From Tillus elongatus (lineage: Eukaryota > Arthropoda > Insecta > Coleoptera > Cleridae), in contig OZ023269.1 in the NCBI GenBank assembly GCA_964006375.1, forward strand, positions 8,797,926-8,861,925: a stretch of 64,000 bases of DNA, in the 5' to 3' direction. The position numbers and the translations under genes were made by a program. Below, in pieces: positions 13,001 to 25,560 of the stretch. The notes under the pieces are model-generated. The model was not told the DNA's origin. It did no database searches and was given only the letters and a program-made list of their open reading frames with translations. Each line of letters begins with the position of its first letter. Position 1 is the first letter of the stretch.

Positions 13001-13460
13001 AGAGCTTTCATTCGAAACGAACTAATTATTCACTTTTAAACCCAGAACACTAATTTTTACTTAATTACCTTTGAAATGTCGTTATCATGACAGTCTCCAG
13101 GCAATGTAACCTTATCATTGCAACACGGACTTTATTAATCAGGCCCGGTTTTCTGGAAGTTTTCCTCTGGACTACCTCTTTCATTTTTCCCAAGTATGTA
13201 TTCTTTAAATAATTTTTTTCAGAAAGTTATTTCATCTTAAAATATATTCAACAAATATTGACTTTTCCCTCTCCCTTTTTTTAGCAAGCATCTTTTTCCT
13301 CTCACCTCTTATCACAGTTTTACTCGCCTTCTATTCGTGTATCTTATCATCGTCATTTTTTTAAATATCCACATCTGAAAACTTCATATCCTCTTCATCT
13401 CCTGTTTAGTCAAAGTCCAGCTTCACTACCTATATATTTTAGGCTACACGTATCACTCTC
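10030..13460. other. Intron sequence with fewer recognisable repeats
   Basis: No gene supported. The 10860-11720 part has higher GC and complexity than its surroundings, including a duplicated 'GGGGnGTTCGAACG' motif (near 10960 and 10994); it could be unrecognised element or host regulatory sequence. A partial ACGCAG-type repeat end lies near 10515 and another near 12345-12365. Open frames here (for example 12694-12981) have no recognisable domain. Confidence 0.5.
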
Positions 13461-13469
13461 GTGTCTAAG

Positions 13470-13601
13470 TTAAAATGTGAGTAAGTGAAAATAATAGTTC
13501 GTCTATTGAATGCTTGAGTTGCCATCACAATCCGTCTTCGCAATTCTTTGCTTTATTCACCATCATCTGTAATTAATCTTCCAAGCCACATAAACATTTC
13601 C
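13470..13601 (-). pseudogene. Eroded non-LTR reverse-transcriptase scrap
   Basis: Minus-strand translation gives VEMFMWLGRLITDDGE, a stop, then SKELRRRIVMATQAFNRRT. This fits the 'v..FkYLGs.it.dg....Ei..Ri..A..af' block found just after the YADD palm region of many LINE reverse transcriptases. Only about 44 residues are recognisable and flanks are pyrimidine-rich. Family not assigned. Confidence 0.6.
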
Positions 13602-14317
13602 ACTTATTCAGGTTATTGGCCGGTTAGATCTAAACCTTTTTTCGTAGTTTTATCCTTATACCGTTTTTCGTAATCAATTTACAGTAAAAACTAATTAAGC
13701 CCTCCAAGGCGACCTCTATCAGTGAATAATTGAGACGGCTTTCAATAGTGGTACCACTTGGTCAATTATCTTTCCGGTGGCTTACCTTCTTGCTATTATC
13801 TCCTATGACTTCCTAAATATAAGCTTGTCTCCCGAAAGTCATACTGAGACGTTATGTTGAGAAATGTCTTAAGCAATAACACTGGGATGTCTAAATGTTG
13901 TTACCTGATATATGTATTTGTTTAAATCATGCTGCTAACGCTTCTTAAAATATATAGGTAAGCTAACATATATCCTTCTGTTCCTTTTCTAGTAGTAAAT
14001 TTCTGACAGTGTCCTTTATAGTTCTACTTTTCCTTACTAGTGTGTGGTAGTCTTCTTAGCCGCTGAAATGCTTTATCCGAACATCCGTTCTTCAAATAAT
14101 TTTCTGCTTTTTCGTAGAAAAAAATCGATAATGAGGAGACTGCGACGTTTGAGTTTTGAATATGTCTTCAAATGAGCGTAAACCAGGACCTCGGACTTCT
14201 AGAATCCATTTTCAGCTTAAACTTATATACAGGAGGGCACCAGACCGAAATAATGGTGTTAAATGAAATCTATCGAATATCACAAGCAAATTTTTTTGTT
14301 GATTCATATATAATTCC

Positions 14318-14478
14318 TAAGTGAAGATTGGAACCTGTGATGAGCACTGATAAGCACACTTGGAGAACCCAAATCACCACCAAGAATTTTTCTTCCTTTA
14401 ATGTCGCTAACTTGGTTAGTGAAACGATCGCCAGGTTTTTTTTAATATGTTGTGGGGATTTGGGTTCTACAATTAGGG
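14318..14478. repeat. Hammerhead-core repeat family, copy 1 (head-to-head pair)
   Basis: 14318-14395 is the antisense of the family's downstream part (GTGATGAGCACTGATAAG, then CTTGGAGAACCCAAATCACC). 14396-14475 is in sense orientation and holds the core: stem GCTAAC (14406-14411), TTG loop, GTTAGT (14415-14420), GAAAC (14421-14425), then GATCGCCAGG. The two parts form an inverted arrangement and end near a (TA)n array. Confidence 0.65.
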
Positions 14479-14481
14479 AAC

Positions 14482-15746
<1,265 letters not shown>

Positions 15747-17500
15747 TTTTTTTTTTTTTGATACAGGAGGGGGAAATGCTCATGCAGACCCCATTCTCGG
15801 CCCCATAGGTGCCGTGGGATATCGAGGTACTGTGAGACTGTACTCACTAAAACCCCCTCCCTGGGAGTACCGGACCTTAGTCCATACCTCCGTCGGAAAG
15901 ATTTCACACAATGACTTTTTGGGTATGAATGTTTCCATTCTGTTTTTGCCGCGGGGGCGTTAGCGGGTAAGTATAAGCTTTGGACGCTTATGCTTATGTG
16001 GAAGTTGCTCATCGTAGTCGGTGGCACTACGGAGAAGAGCATTTTGGTTGGAAGCGGCTTTTGCGAACTGAGTTGTGCATAGTTGAGTAATGAACTCAAG
16101 TATCGAAGGCATTTCCAGATCAGAGTGAATCTGACTGTTTCGGACAAACCATGGCGCTCCGGTAACCATTCTCAGAATTTTGTTCTGGATGATTTGAAGG
16201 GTCTTGATGTGTGTTGCGGCCGCGGTGGCCCATGCAGGTGATGCATAGGTAAAGGTTGGCCGTATCGTGACTTTGTATATGAGCAACTTGTTAGAATTTA
16301 GAATTTCTATTTAGAAGTTGGAACAGCTTCCAGATGAACATCGAGGCTTTTTTTCGGGCGTGATCGACATGGGGGCGCCATGTTAAGTGTATGTCGAGGA
16401 AAACCCCGAGGTATTTGGCGGAATCTTTCCAGGGAATTATATACGTGTTCGTGAGGTGTGTGTCTTCTCTTGGAAAATAGGACAGCTGAAAATTTATCGG
16501 GGTTTATGGCTAGGAGGGATTTCCTATACCATGCTTGGAGCTCAACTATGGCGGTCTGAAGTCGTTCGGTTATTATCCTCGGCTGAGTGGAGCTGCTGAG
16601 GATGGTAGTGTTGTCTGCGTACAGTGCGTATGTCACGTTTATGGGGGCTGTCGGGATGTCTGCGACAAATATATTCTACAGCAGAGGGGAGATAGCAGAA
16701 CCCTGCGGGAGACCAGCCGTGGCTGGGTACGTTCTAGATCTGGCTCCCAGATGTTTGACCTCGTACTTCCTCTGTTGCAGGTATGACCTGATTATTGGTC
16801 TGTGGTGGAATGCTGGTGCCTGAAACCGAATTGCTCATCCGGACGATATGATTTTCTGAGGTGAATGAAGCCAGCCTTTTCTGAATCAGTTTTTTGGCGA
16901 TTTTGCCGATGACTGGTAGTAGGCTAATGGGCCTGCAGTTCTGAGGGAACAGCGGATCTTTGCTGGGTTTCGGGATGTTGATAATGTCGGCAAGTTTCCA
17001 CATGGAAGGAAAATGTTGAAATCGCAGCATGGAATTCATAATCGTAACTAGAAATACCACGGCTTTGCGGGGGAGGTTTTTCAGGGCTACGTTGGAGATT
17101 CCATCGTATCCCGGAGCTTTCCTATTTTTAATTATTTAATTATTTGGGAAACTTCTTCGAAAGTTGTGGGCTCGATGGTTGTGTCTGGGGTGTCGCGAAG
17201 CGCACTCCTGACGTAGCGGTGCGTTCTTGCTACAGATCAACGTTGTTATAATTCGGGCTGAATTGCAACTCCAGATGATCTGCGAATGCAGTAGCTTTCT
17301 CCGCATCCATGTATACGACACCGTTACGGCCGTGAAGTGGGGATATCGGAAGGTTTTGGGAGCGAAGGGCTTTAACCATTTGCCAGATGGAATTGTCTTG
17401 GGTAGACAGGGTTTGCAGGCCCTCCTCCCAACTATTGTTGCGGAGTTCTTGTAGGGCGGATCGTACTTGTTTGATGAGTCTGTTTGCGTACGGCCAAAAT
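15747..17500 (-). pseudogene. Jockey-like non-LTR retrotransposon, 5'-truncated and dead
   Basis: Minus-strand order from the high-coordinate end: thumb-proximal linker (LQTLSTQDNSIWQM, DAEKATAFADHLE), RT palm blocks (NCRPISLLPVIGKIAKKLI; PQGSAISPLL followed by a stop), catalytic box ALYADNTTIL, then RPTFTYASPAWATAA and the tail. A poly(A) tail is visible as a T13 run at 15747-15759 on plus. The element reverse transcribes its RNA at a nicked target in intact relatives. Here the YADD box reads YADN and there are several stops and frameshifts, and the endonuclease half is missing. The linker and palm pattern fit the Jockey group; clade call is by eye. Confidence 0.85.
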
Positions 17501-17557
17501 GTCGATAATTTTTAAATAGGTTGTAAATATTGTGATCTTAAATACGTCGAATAAATA

Positions 17558-17729
17558 AAAAGATCTATTGAAACTAGATTCGAAGAACATTTAGCACAAT
17601 TAAGATACAATACTATAGATAGATCTTCCGTTGCCCGACATATTTTGGATAATAATCACCAGGTAAATGGGGAGAATCTAAACCTATTAAAAAATGTTAG
17701 ACAACCAGGACAGCTAAACACCTTCGAAA

Positions 17730-17730
<1 letters not shown>
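17558..17730 (+). pseudogene. GIY-YIG endonuclease fragment (Penelope-like, second family)
   Basis: Plus-strand translation KRSIETRFEEHLAQLR, then DRSSVARHILDNNH and NLNLLKNVRQPGQLNTFES fits the C-terminal two-thirds of GIY-YIG domains attached to Penelope-like reverse transcriptases (R..RF.EH, then S..A.Hil..nH). It is truncated before the GIY and YIG strands and ends at a (TA)n array. It runs in the opposite direction to the neighbouring Penelope-like copy and differs from it in sequence. Confidence 0.7.

Positions 17731-17807
<77 letters not shown>
17731..17807. repeat. (TA)n array 8
   Basis: 77 bp between two oppositely oriented Penelope-like fragments. Confidence 0.97.
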
Positions 17808-17811
<4 letters not shown>

Positions 17812-17853
17812 CATGCTTGGTTCTCGGGTTAAACCGCGTCCAGAATTTATGGA

Positions 17854-17900
17854 AACTCGACGTTTCGGCTCCTGTTTTGGAGCCATTTTCAAGAGGTAAA
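17854..17900 (-). ncRNA. Degenerate hammerhead-ribozyme-like motif of the Penelope-like element
   Basis: On the minus strand: CTTGAAAAT, then a perfect 6-bp hairpin GGCTCC / GGAGCC with loop AAAACA, then GAAACGTC. Hammerhead cores read CUGAUGA, stem II, GAAA, and a GUC-type cleavage site, and such motifs are known in Penelope-like terminal repeats. The 3' half and stem II are intact, whereas the CUGAUGA half is mutated, so it should not self-cleave as it stands. Confidence 0.5.
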
Positions 17901-18247
17901 GGAAATATGTAAGGACACTCTAAGGCCTCAATCTGCCTACTCCTTAGAGTGATGGACAAAGCTGGGTAAAGGAAATATGTAAGGACACTCTAAGGCCTCA
18001 ATCTGCCTACTCCTTAGAGTGGTGGACAAAGGTGGGTAAAGGAAATATGTAAGAACACTCTAAGGCCTCAATCTGCCTACTCCTTAGAGTGGTGGACAAA
18101 GGTGGGTAAAGGAAATATGTAAGGGCACTCTAAGGCCTCAATCTGCCTACTCCTTAGAGTGGTGGACAAAAGGTAGGTAAAGGAAATATGTAAGGACACT
18201 CTAAGGCCTCGATCTGCCTACTCCTTAGAGCGGTGGATAAAGGTAGG
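17895..18247 (-). repeat. Five tandem 70-71-bp units, each with a hairpin
   Basis: Units start at 17895, 17965, 18035, 18105 and 18176 and are almost identical. Each contains CACTCTAAGG and, 17 bases later, the exact inverse CCTTAGAGTG. A partial, diverged sixth unit (GGCCTCAATCTGCCTACTCC) lies at 18269-18295. The endonuclease ORF ends inside the last full unit at 18218, so the array forms the 3' untranslated part of the Penelope-like element. Confidence 0.93.
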
Positions 18248-19216
18248 TTGGGTAGTTGTCGCTCGATTACGGGGCCTCAATCTGCCTACTCCCCAAATCT
18301 CGCCGGAGATCGTCTGTGAGGTCTCAGTGTGTTCAACCCTAGGCCTCAGAGAGATCTGGTAGTTCGTTGCAAGTCTTGTCTTATATATGTCGTTCCGTCT
18401 ACCTGTTGCGTCATCAGTGAAAGTAGTGGGGTCACCGTCACTCAAGTGGGGGGCTTTGGTCACGGTATTTAGAGGAGGATTAAGAGGGTCACCGGCATTT
18501 GTTGAAGCAGATAATGATGCAATAAAATTGTCTGTGGAATTTATTACCTTTTTGTGTGTTTGTAAAGAAGATATAATAGGTTTCCAAGTAGTCGGAAGGC
18601 GAAGACCATCATCTCTCTTATTTAAACAATCGGGACGTTTTTCAATCTCGATTGCTTCGCGGTTAATTCTCGTTTTAAAATTGTAAACCGGTGCTATTGT
18701 TTTGGCATTATCGAAGTCTATTTTGTGCCCTGTATGAACATGATGCATGGCCAGTGCCGATGAGGGGTCGGATTTTCTAACTGCGAGGGTGTGTTCGTAT
18801 ATTCTATTCTGGATGCGTCTGTTTGTTTGTCCTATGTAAGTTCGGGAACAGTCGGAACAAGGAATTTCGTAAACTCCGTGGGATTCGTTTGGAATCGTAT
18901 CCTTGGGAGTTTTTATAAGATTTGACAGTTTTTGCTCTGTTGTGAATACGGTTTTGATATTATGGGTTCTGAAAATTCGGCTGATTTTGTCGGTGACACC
19001 TTTAATGTATGGTAAAAACGCTGTGTGTTGTTGTGTGGACGCTGTTTGTTCTTGTTGTGGTGTAGTGGTTTGTTGTTGTGCGTTTCTAATGTTTCGTAGT
19101 ATGTGATTTTTGTTGTATCCGTTTTCTAGCAATGTCTGTCTTAAAAAGTTTAATTCTGTCTGTTTGTTGTTGTTGTCCGTTAGTCTAAGGGATCGTGTTA
19201 CTAATGTTCGAACCAC
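18218..19216 (-). pseudogene. Penelope-like element, GIY-YIG endonuclease end of the ORF
   Basis: A 332-codon open frame on minus. Penelope-like retroelements carry RT followed by a GIY-YIG nuclease. Here the linker region FLPYIKGVTDKISRIFR and TVFTTEQKLSNLIKTP is followed by GVYEIPCSDC (GIY strand with CxxC), TYIGQTNRRIQNR (YIG strand), YEH, MHHVHTGHKIDF (HxxxH-like) and REAIEIEK.P..LN (metal-binding Glu). The CxxC and His pair match the zinc-finger insertion described for this nuclease. The frame has no stop but lacks the RT, which is cut off near 19300 at a (TA)n array; residues after about 215 are low in recognisable motifs. Type is given as pseudogene because the polymerase is missing. 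Confidence 0.88.
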
Positions 19217-19299
19217 GGAATTTAATTGCGATGGGTGATGGTGAGATTGGGCGTTAAGATAACGATTAGTGTGGGTTGGTTTTCGGTAGACAGTGTAAG

Positions 19300-19399
<100 letters not shown>

Positions 19400-19599
19400 C
19401 TAAATGTAGTAATAATAAAAAGTGTATGTATCTGGTTCCGCCGCCTATGGGAAGTCTATTGATATATTACTTTACAAAAAATACCGGCAAAAGCACGTCC
19501 GATAGATAATAAAAGAAGTCAAATATTTCCGCCAAACGGAATAGATTAATTTTTGTGACGTGGAACCTCATTAAATCGTTAATGACTGACTACCTTCAG

Positions 19600-19747
19600 A
19601 AGAATATAAATAGAGTGTATTCATCCTCTGACTACGTTGGCTTGGTTAGTTAAACAATCGTCAGGTGTTTTAAATGTGTTGTGGTAATTTGTGTTCTCCA
19701 AGTGTGCTTATCAGTGCTCATCACAGACTACAATCTTCGCTTAGACA
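19600..19747 (+). repeat. Hammerhead-core repeat family, copy 2, with TATA box
   Basis: TATAAATAG at 19605-19613, then at 19628 the core CTGACTAC, GTTGGC, TTG, GTTAGT, TAAAC, then AATCGTCAGG. The conserved downstream part includes GTTCTCCAAGTGTGCTTATC and GTGCTCATCACAG and ends near AATCTTCGCTTAG. Possible short terminal repeat or promoter of a retroelement. Confidence 0.65.
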
Positions 19748-19903
19748 GAAATCTCCTTTTAATAAGAATTGACGATTCTTTAAATAATCTTCATTAATGT
19801 TTAGTTAGATGTCTAACATTTAAAGAGAGTAACGTCTGGCTTAGAATTGTACGTATACTAATGTTGCACATTAAATCAAGTTATTAAAACAATAAGAAGA
19901 AAT

Positions 19904-20262
19904 GTGTGTGTGTGTTTTGTTTCTTTAACGTCGGCCTCTTTCCGCGACTGTGGCCAATCACCGACGCCAGGGAGCAGTTTCACCTCACCATCCTGGAAAT
20001 TTTGCCGAACCCCGGTCTTTCTGTAAGGAGTGTAGGGATCTTTAACCTGCCCAACATCGCATGGACACGGGACCGACGGCTTTACGCCCCCTACGAAGGG
20101 CGGAACGTGCAGACATTCAACTTGCCCAAATACAATGCCAGAACCTCGGTTGATGCTAATGTTGCAGTTTGTACTGAAAAGGTGAAAGGAGAACCCTGGG
20201 ATTGAACCCAGTACCCTTCGGTTCAGACGCACACGTTCTTACCTCTGAACCACCGAGGCTTT
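19904..20262 (-). mobile_element. tRNA-derived SINE, copy 3 (with 13-bp target-site duplication)
   Basis: Minus-strand head GCCTCGGTGGTTCAGAGGTA (A box) and B box GGGTTCAATCCCAG, body as in the other copies, AC tail. The flanks AATAAGAAGAAAT at 19891-19903 and 20263-20275 are identical. This is the best-preserved insertion of the family in the window and so probably one of the younger events. Confidence 0.92.
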
Positions 20263-20864
20263 AATAAGAAGAAATAAGTTAATAATTTTCTTAGAAATAA
20301 ACGTATCATTGGTGAGATAGAATGTGTGGGATTACAAATATATTTATTTTAGGAGAACTTCCATCAATACAGAAAACCAGAATCTCTCTTAGCTCTACGA
20401 TCTTCCGTCATATTTTATCGTAAATAATATCAAGGGTGCGCTATTTTCATAGGGCTAATGGATTTCTTTATTGTTTTCCCTCCATCACTTCGGCTAAAAA
20501 GTAACTGAGATGATTGAATTTCATAGAGACTGATGAATGATATAATAATATGTTTACAACGCCTCACCGCTACCATATTATGGTTTCATAATAATTAAAC
20601 GTACTTTATTACTTTTTATAACTTACGTAAGCCTTTTACGGGATACATGTACAAGCACAAGTAAATCATAATATTCACCTATGAAAAATTGCTGATTATG
20701 AAAGCTTTATCACAGAAGTTAATAACTTTCAATATAAAGTTCGTTGCCTCGTTATGGTGATGAACTTGCTATAACCAAAGTTACAGAAAACATTTAATGC
20801 GTTCACTGTTATTTTGCTTTATTTTCGTTTTCCCCAATTGAAAGAAAATTTAATTTTAAAACCA

Positions 20865-21492
20865 GCATAATGAAGCAAAATTTCAGTGCCACTAAAAGTC
20901 AGAGAACACGCAATACCAAAATATTATGTTGTATGTGTTTAACAAAATCTATTAAATATTACAGACAACGTTTATCTTTTCATGGCGCAAGAAGTTTAAG
21001 AAATACCAGATAGATTACTTTGAAAATTTTATAATTTTTCTCGTGAAATGTCAAACTGCAGATTTGATACGTGTACATTAGTATAACTATTGTGGTTTAT
21101 AAATGGTAAATATGGCATAAAATGTATATTAGAATGTTCTGGATTTATGCTACTGTTCCCAATTGTTAAAATAGTTGCAAAATGTGCCTCTAAAGACCTT
21201 GCGTATCACAAATAAATAACTTTCCATTATCGGTTATCTAACTTTCATTGCAGAGTCTGCTACAAGCCTTACCGTGGTGCACCGATTAGATGACTGGCTG
21301 ATGACGCGGGTTCAAATCTCACCGTTGACTGAAGTTCTCTTTCAACTTTTTTTTACTTTTTTTTATCGTTGATTCAATTTTAACGTTATCTGATCAAATT
21401 ATATGATTCCATTTTTTTCTAGCGACTTTTTGTTGAAAATTAAAGATAAGCACTTTTAAGACTTTTAACTCAAGTTTAATAGCAGCAGTTGC
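20865..21492 (+). repeat. 620-bp dispersed repeat with tRNA-like insert, copy 2
   Basis: Collinear with 2820-3450. The tRNA-like part at 21262-21330 has a near-perfect B box GGGTTCAAATCTC. It joins LINE-A copy 2 directly at about 21493. Confidence 0.65.
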
Positions 21493-24450
21493 TGGACTTG
21501 AAGGTTTGGAGGTTCGAAGGAGAAGGAAAAACATGTGCCTGCAAGGAATTCCACAACTTGGAAGTCCTCGGCACAAAAGAGCGGGCATAACAAGATATTC
21601 TATGTCTGGTGCCCGTGCAGATATCTACAAAAAAGAAAGAGAGGTCAGCAACGGCACGTCGGTGACCAAGGGATGGCAGCCTTTCGGTGAGAGTAAGCTC
21701 AGCGATGAGACGTATAGCTCTCCTCTGAAAGGAGTCCAGGATAGCGAGTGTAGAAGCGGCAGCTGCACCCCAGATGTGGGAGCAGTATTCGATACATTAT
21801 TTGTGAAGTATAAGGTATAGATATTAGCTCGTGAAAAGTATTTGCAAGCCCGGAAGAGAAAACCTAATTTCCTAGCAGCTGCTTCTGCAATTGATGTGAC
21901 ATGTTGATGCCAATTGAGATTTCGATCCACAGAAATTCCAACAAGCGAAAAGGACTCATTACTTTGAATAACTTGGTTGTTCATTGTGATGGATCTACGG
22001 CTAGTGTATCTCTTATGAGATATAAAGCAAGACTGAAATTTGGTGGAGTTGAATTGTACAAGATTTATAATTCCCCAGTCTAATACTTTTTGGGGATTCG
22101 CAGGAACAGAACCCTCCATGAGTCTTCGATTCTCATCTAATTGGGCTGAAGTGACGGGCTTGGAATATTGTACATTTGAGTGGAGGGTGCTGTCGTGCGC
22201 GTAACTGTGAACTGGGTTGGATGTGCTAGAGACGAGGTCATTGATGTGGACAAGAAACAAAGTAGGAGCTAAAGCTGAATCTTGAGGGACTCCTGCATTA
22301 ATTGGATAGACTTTAGAGGAATGGCCATCCACGACAAAAGAAATCCGGAGCATTATTTGGAGAGGAAATTTTCTGTTCAGGTACAGAGTTTTGGTGGTAT
22401 ACCATAGGCCGGAAGTTTATTAAGCAGCGCTGCATGCCAGACCTGGTCGAATGCTTTGGATATGTCTAGAGCGAAAATCTGGGATTCACCGTGTAGTTCC
22501 ATAGACTTGTTTTAAGAATGGGTGACAAAGAAAAGGAGGTCGGCAGTTGATCTGCGCTGATGGTATTCATACTGCCTGTCGTGGATTAGACTGTGTTTTT
22601 CAAGAAATTTTAATAATTCGGTGTTTATATACATTTCCATCACTTTAGGGACGACTGTAAGGAGAGAAATAGGCCTGTAGTTGCTAGGAAGCGCTTTGGA
22701 TCCTTTCTTGGGGACGGATTGTACTCGAGCAGTTTTAGAGTTACTAGGGAATATGCCTCTATTGTAAGATGTCTGAAACAGACGAGTCAGGACAGGAGCA
22801 AGTTCTGGTGCGCATTTTATAGCACAATTGCTGGGATCTCATTAAGGGCAGAGGCTCTCCTGGTATTAAAAGAAGAGAGCACCTTTCGTCCTTTTTAGTT
22901 TTGAAAATGATATCCGTCATTTTATACACGACATTGGGGACTGTTGGTGGTTGAACATTTGGAGGTGGGTTGAGAGTAGAATTGCCGGCGAGCAACGATG
23001 CAACAAGTTGAGCCTTGCCCAGGGCGGTAGAAACAATTTCATCCCCTGAAACAAGAGGTGGGAACGTGCTCTTGCAGAAATTATTCCCAATAGATTTAGC
23101 AAGAGTCCAGAAGGATTTGGTGCCGTTGTAGCTTGAGACGATTTCGTTTTTTATGTGGTTATTAAACGAGTTTTTTGCCTCTGAAAGAATGCGGGCATAG
23201 CGGTTTGTTGCGTCGTTGAATGCTTGAAGGTTTTCTTGACTGGAATTTTGTAGAAGCGTTTTGTGAGCTTTGACCTTTTAGTTAGGCCTTGTCACAGGAT
23301 TTAGAGAACCAGGGCTTTTGAGTGGCTGAAGAGGTTTTCTGTGTACATGTAATAAATAATTTCATGCCAGCTTGGAGAATTTCGGTGACGTTTTATGAGA
23401 TATCAGAGGGGTCAGGATGAGAGAAGCAGACAGAGGCCCATGTAAATGAGGAAAAGTAATCCCGCATTTCGTGCCAGTTCGCGGAGTTGTGCCAAACGAT
23501 ACGTGGGTGTGATGACTGTGTGACATCGGGCTGCATTGCGCAGGAAGCAGTGACCAGGCCGTGGCCTGAGCGACCAAGGTGGGTGGTGACTGATATCTTA
23601 TAGCATTCAGGTTTTGTAGTAAGAAGGAGATCCAAGGGATTCGAGCTGTTTGTTGGGATGCGAGGAAAGTAAGTAGGTTGCTGAACCATATTGGCTAAAT
23701 AATTGCTGACTGCAAAAGCCTCCGCTGCTCTCCTTTGTGGATCGGTTTTTGAAGATCCTAGCCATTCCTTATTATGGACATTGAAGTCACCAATATTAGT
23801 GACCTAGGAGGAAGGATATTCAGAAATCAGATGGTCGATTTTTTCAGAAAGGTAGTCGAAGAGCTGGACAAAATTGTTGTCAGAAGGTGGCCGGTAAATG
23901 CAACAGACGAATTTAGTTGCAGCCCTGAGAGAGAATTGAATGCAAAGTATGTCTTTTTTTCCATCTTCTAAATTGGGGAGTCTGGTGCAGGGTAGATTGC
24001 TACGGACGTATGTGCACACGCCTCCGTGCAATCTAAAGGAAGTAAGGAGCTCATACCCCGGGAAATTAATGTGATTGGCACTGACTGGCACTGATTTGGG
24101 TAAGGAAGAGGAGTGTTGGGGCCTATTAGCCTGGAGGAAATGGTGGACAGAGTTCAAGTTAGAATTTAGGCCACATATATTCGAGAAGGATACGTTAAAT
24201 CTTGATGCTGGCGCCCCCTGTACACCCCTCTCCCGGAGATCTGAATGGAGGGTTATTTTACCTCCGGAATTATTTGTATAAGTAGGAGCCATCATCATTT
24301 TTGCTTATAAGGGAAACCGACTCATACACCAGAACCGGAACCGTCCGTTGGGACTTCACCGGCGCCCCTTGATGTAAGCGGTGGTACCTTCTGGGGCGTG
24401 AAAAAATCCTTTGCTATCACGTAAAGGAAAAGTCCACTACCACCTGCCAA
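21493..24450 (-). pseudogene. LINE-A copy 2, APE endonuclease plus reverse transcriptase
   Basis: From the high-coordinate end on minus: APE-type endonuclease (NVSFSNICGLNSNLNSVHHF, then the SLRAATKFVCCIYRPPSDNN block), linker, RT palm (GVPQDSALAPTLFL, HSYAHDSTLHSN), then KLGFLFRACKYFS and a 3' tail. APE nicks the target and the RT copies the RNA by target-primed reverse transcription. Compared with the 44863 copy, the catalytic YADD is YAHD and PQGSA is PQDSA, and there are multiple frameshifts. The 5' side (24300-24450) extends beyond the APE start and may be ORF1/UTR sequence. The 3' end is missing its terminal bases and joins another repeat at 21493. Confidence 0.9.
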
Positions 24451-25560
24451 TTTTGAGTACAGAAAAAATGTATCAAAAGTTGCCCGCTGTGTTACTTATT
24501 TCAATGCAGTTTCTAATTACTCTACAATTTACTTTTGTATCCTAAGTAATCTAAAGATGGTTTCGCTGGCAATTATTTCCTCCACTTGCTATTAAGATAC
24601 CTTAATTTAAGCATTAAATAATATTAAAACTGATAGAAGAAACCAGCTGACGGATAAAGCTAGTAACGTTGGCTTGGACTTCAAATATACAAAATACCAA
24701 CCTTCAATAATTAAAGATTTCGTACATAAAGTGCCGCAACAAAAACTCACTTATTTAACTAATATTTAATTTTTGCTATTGAAAATAAATATATTAAAAA
24801 TATTAACTGTTTTCTTCACTGGGGCTAGAAAATTACAACATTATGGATAGTTCTAGGTGTCACACGGCACCTAAGTTAAGCTAGCTTTTTACGAATTTTA
24901 AAACACAATACTCAAAAAATTCGCTACCACTAACACAAACAACACATCATTTAACTATGAAGTTTTTTATTTTTTATATTCCGTTGCAAGATTTCAGTCC
25001 TTTAATCTAAGATTTAGAGGAAGGTTTTTCTCAGAACACCACTAAATGTATGTGATATACATTTTTGTTTTAGAATTGTCTGAAAATTGAACGTGTTATT
25101 TTAAACGAGGTACCACTTCAGAGATAAATAAAATCGTATCGCTCCAAACACTTTACAATACTTGACACATGATATCGGTGATCGATGTTTATGGACGTTT
25201 ATTTTTCATTGTTCGGATATCACAATAACTTGACAGCACTGGACTGTGGTGGAGCATAATGTTCAACTAGGTGATAGATGCTCTAAAAACGTCACATGTG
25301 TGCAGAATTCTACTTTTTTATTTGGAAAAGTTTATACACAAATAAACCCACTATTTTTCTCTAAACTACAATGCACGTAGATTTAGTGTTGTTACGTTTG
25401 AATGGCGATAATCTGTTTATTTAGTGTGGAGACCAATGACACTTTTCAAATCGTAAATACGGGAAAACTAAGCTCAAAGACTGCAAACACAAATAATGTA
25501 TAGGGCTATTTGTCACTAGTATTTTTTTGTACAAATATTTTCATATTTAGTGGAGGTTCT
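24451..25560. other. Intron sequence, nothing recognised
   Basis: AT-rich; no domain-bearing frame or long repeat noticed. Confidence 0.5.

Noticed and set aside
17895..18247. CRISPR-like array
   Set aside because: Units are contiguous with no variable spacers, in a eukaryotic retroelement 3' region.
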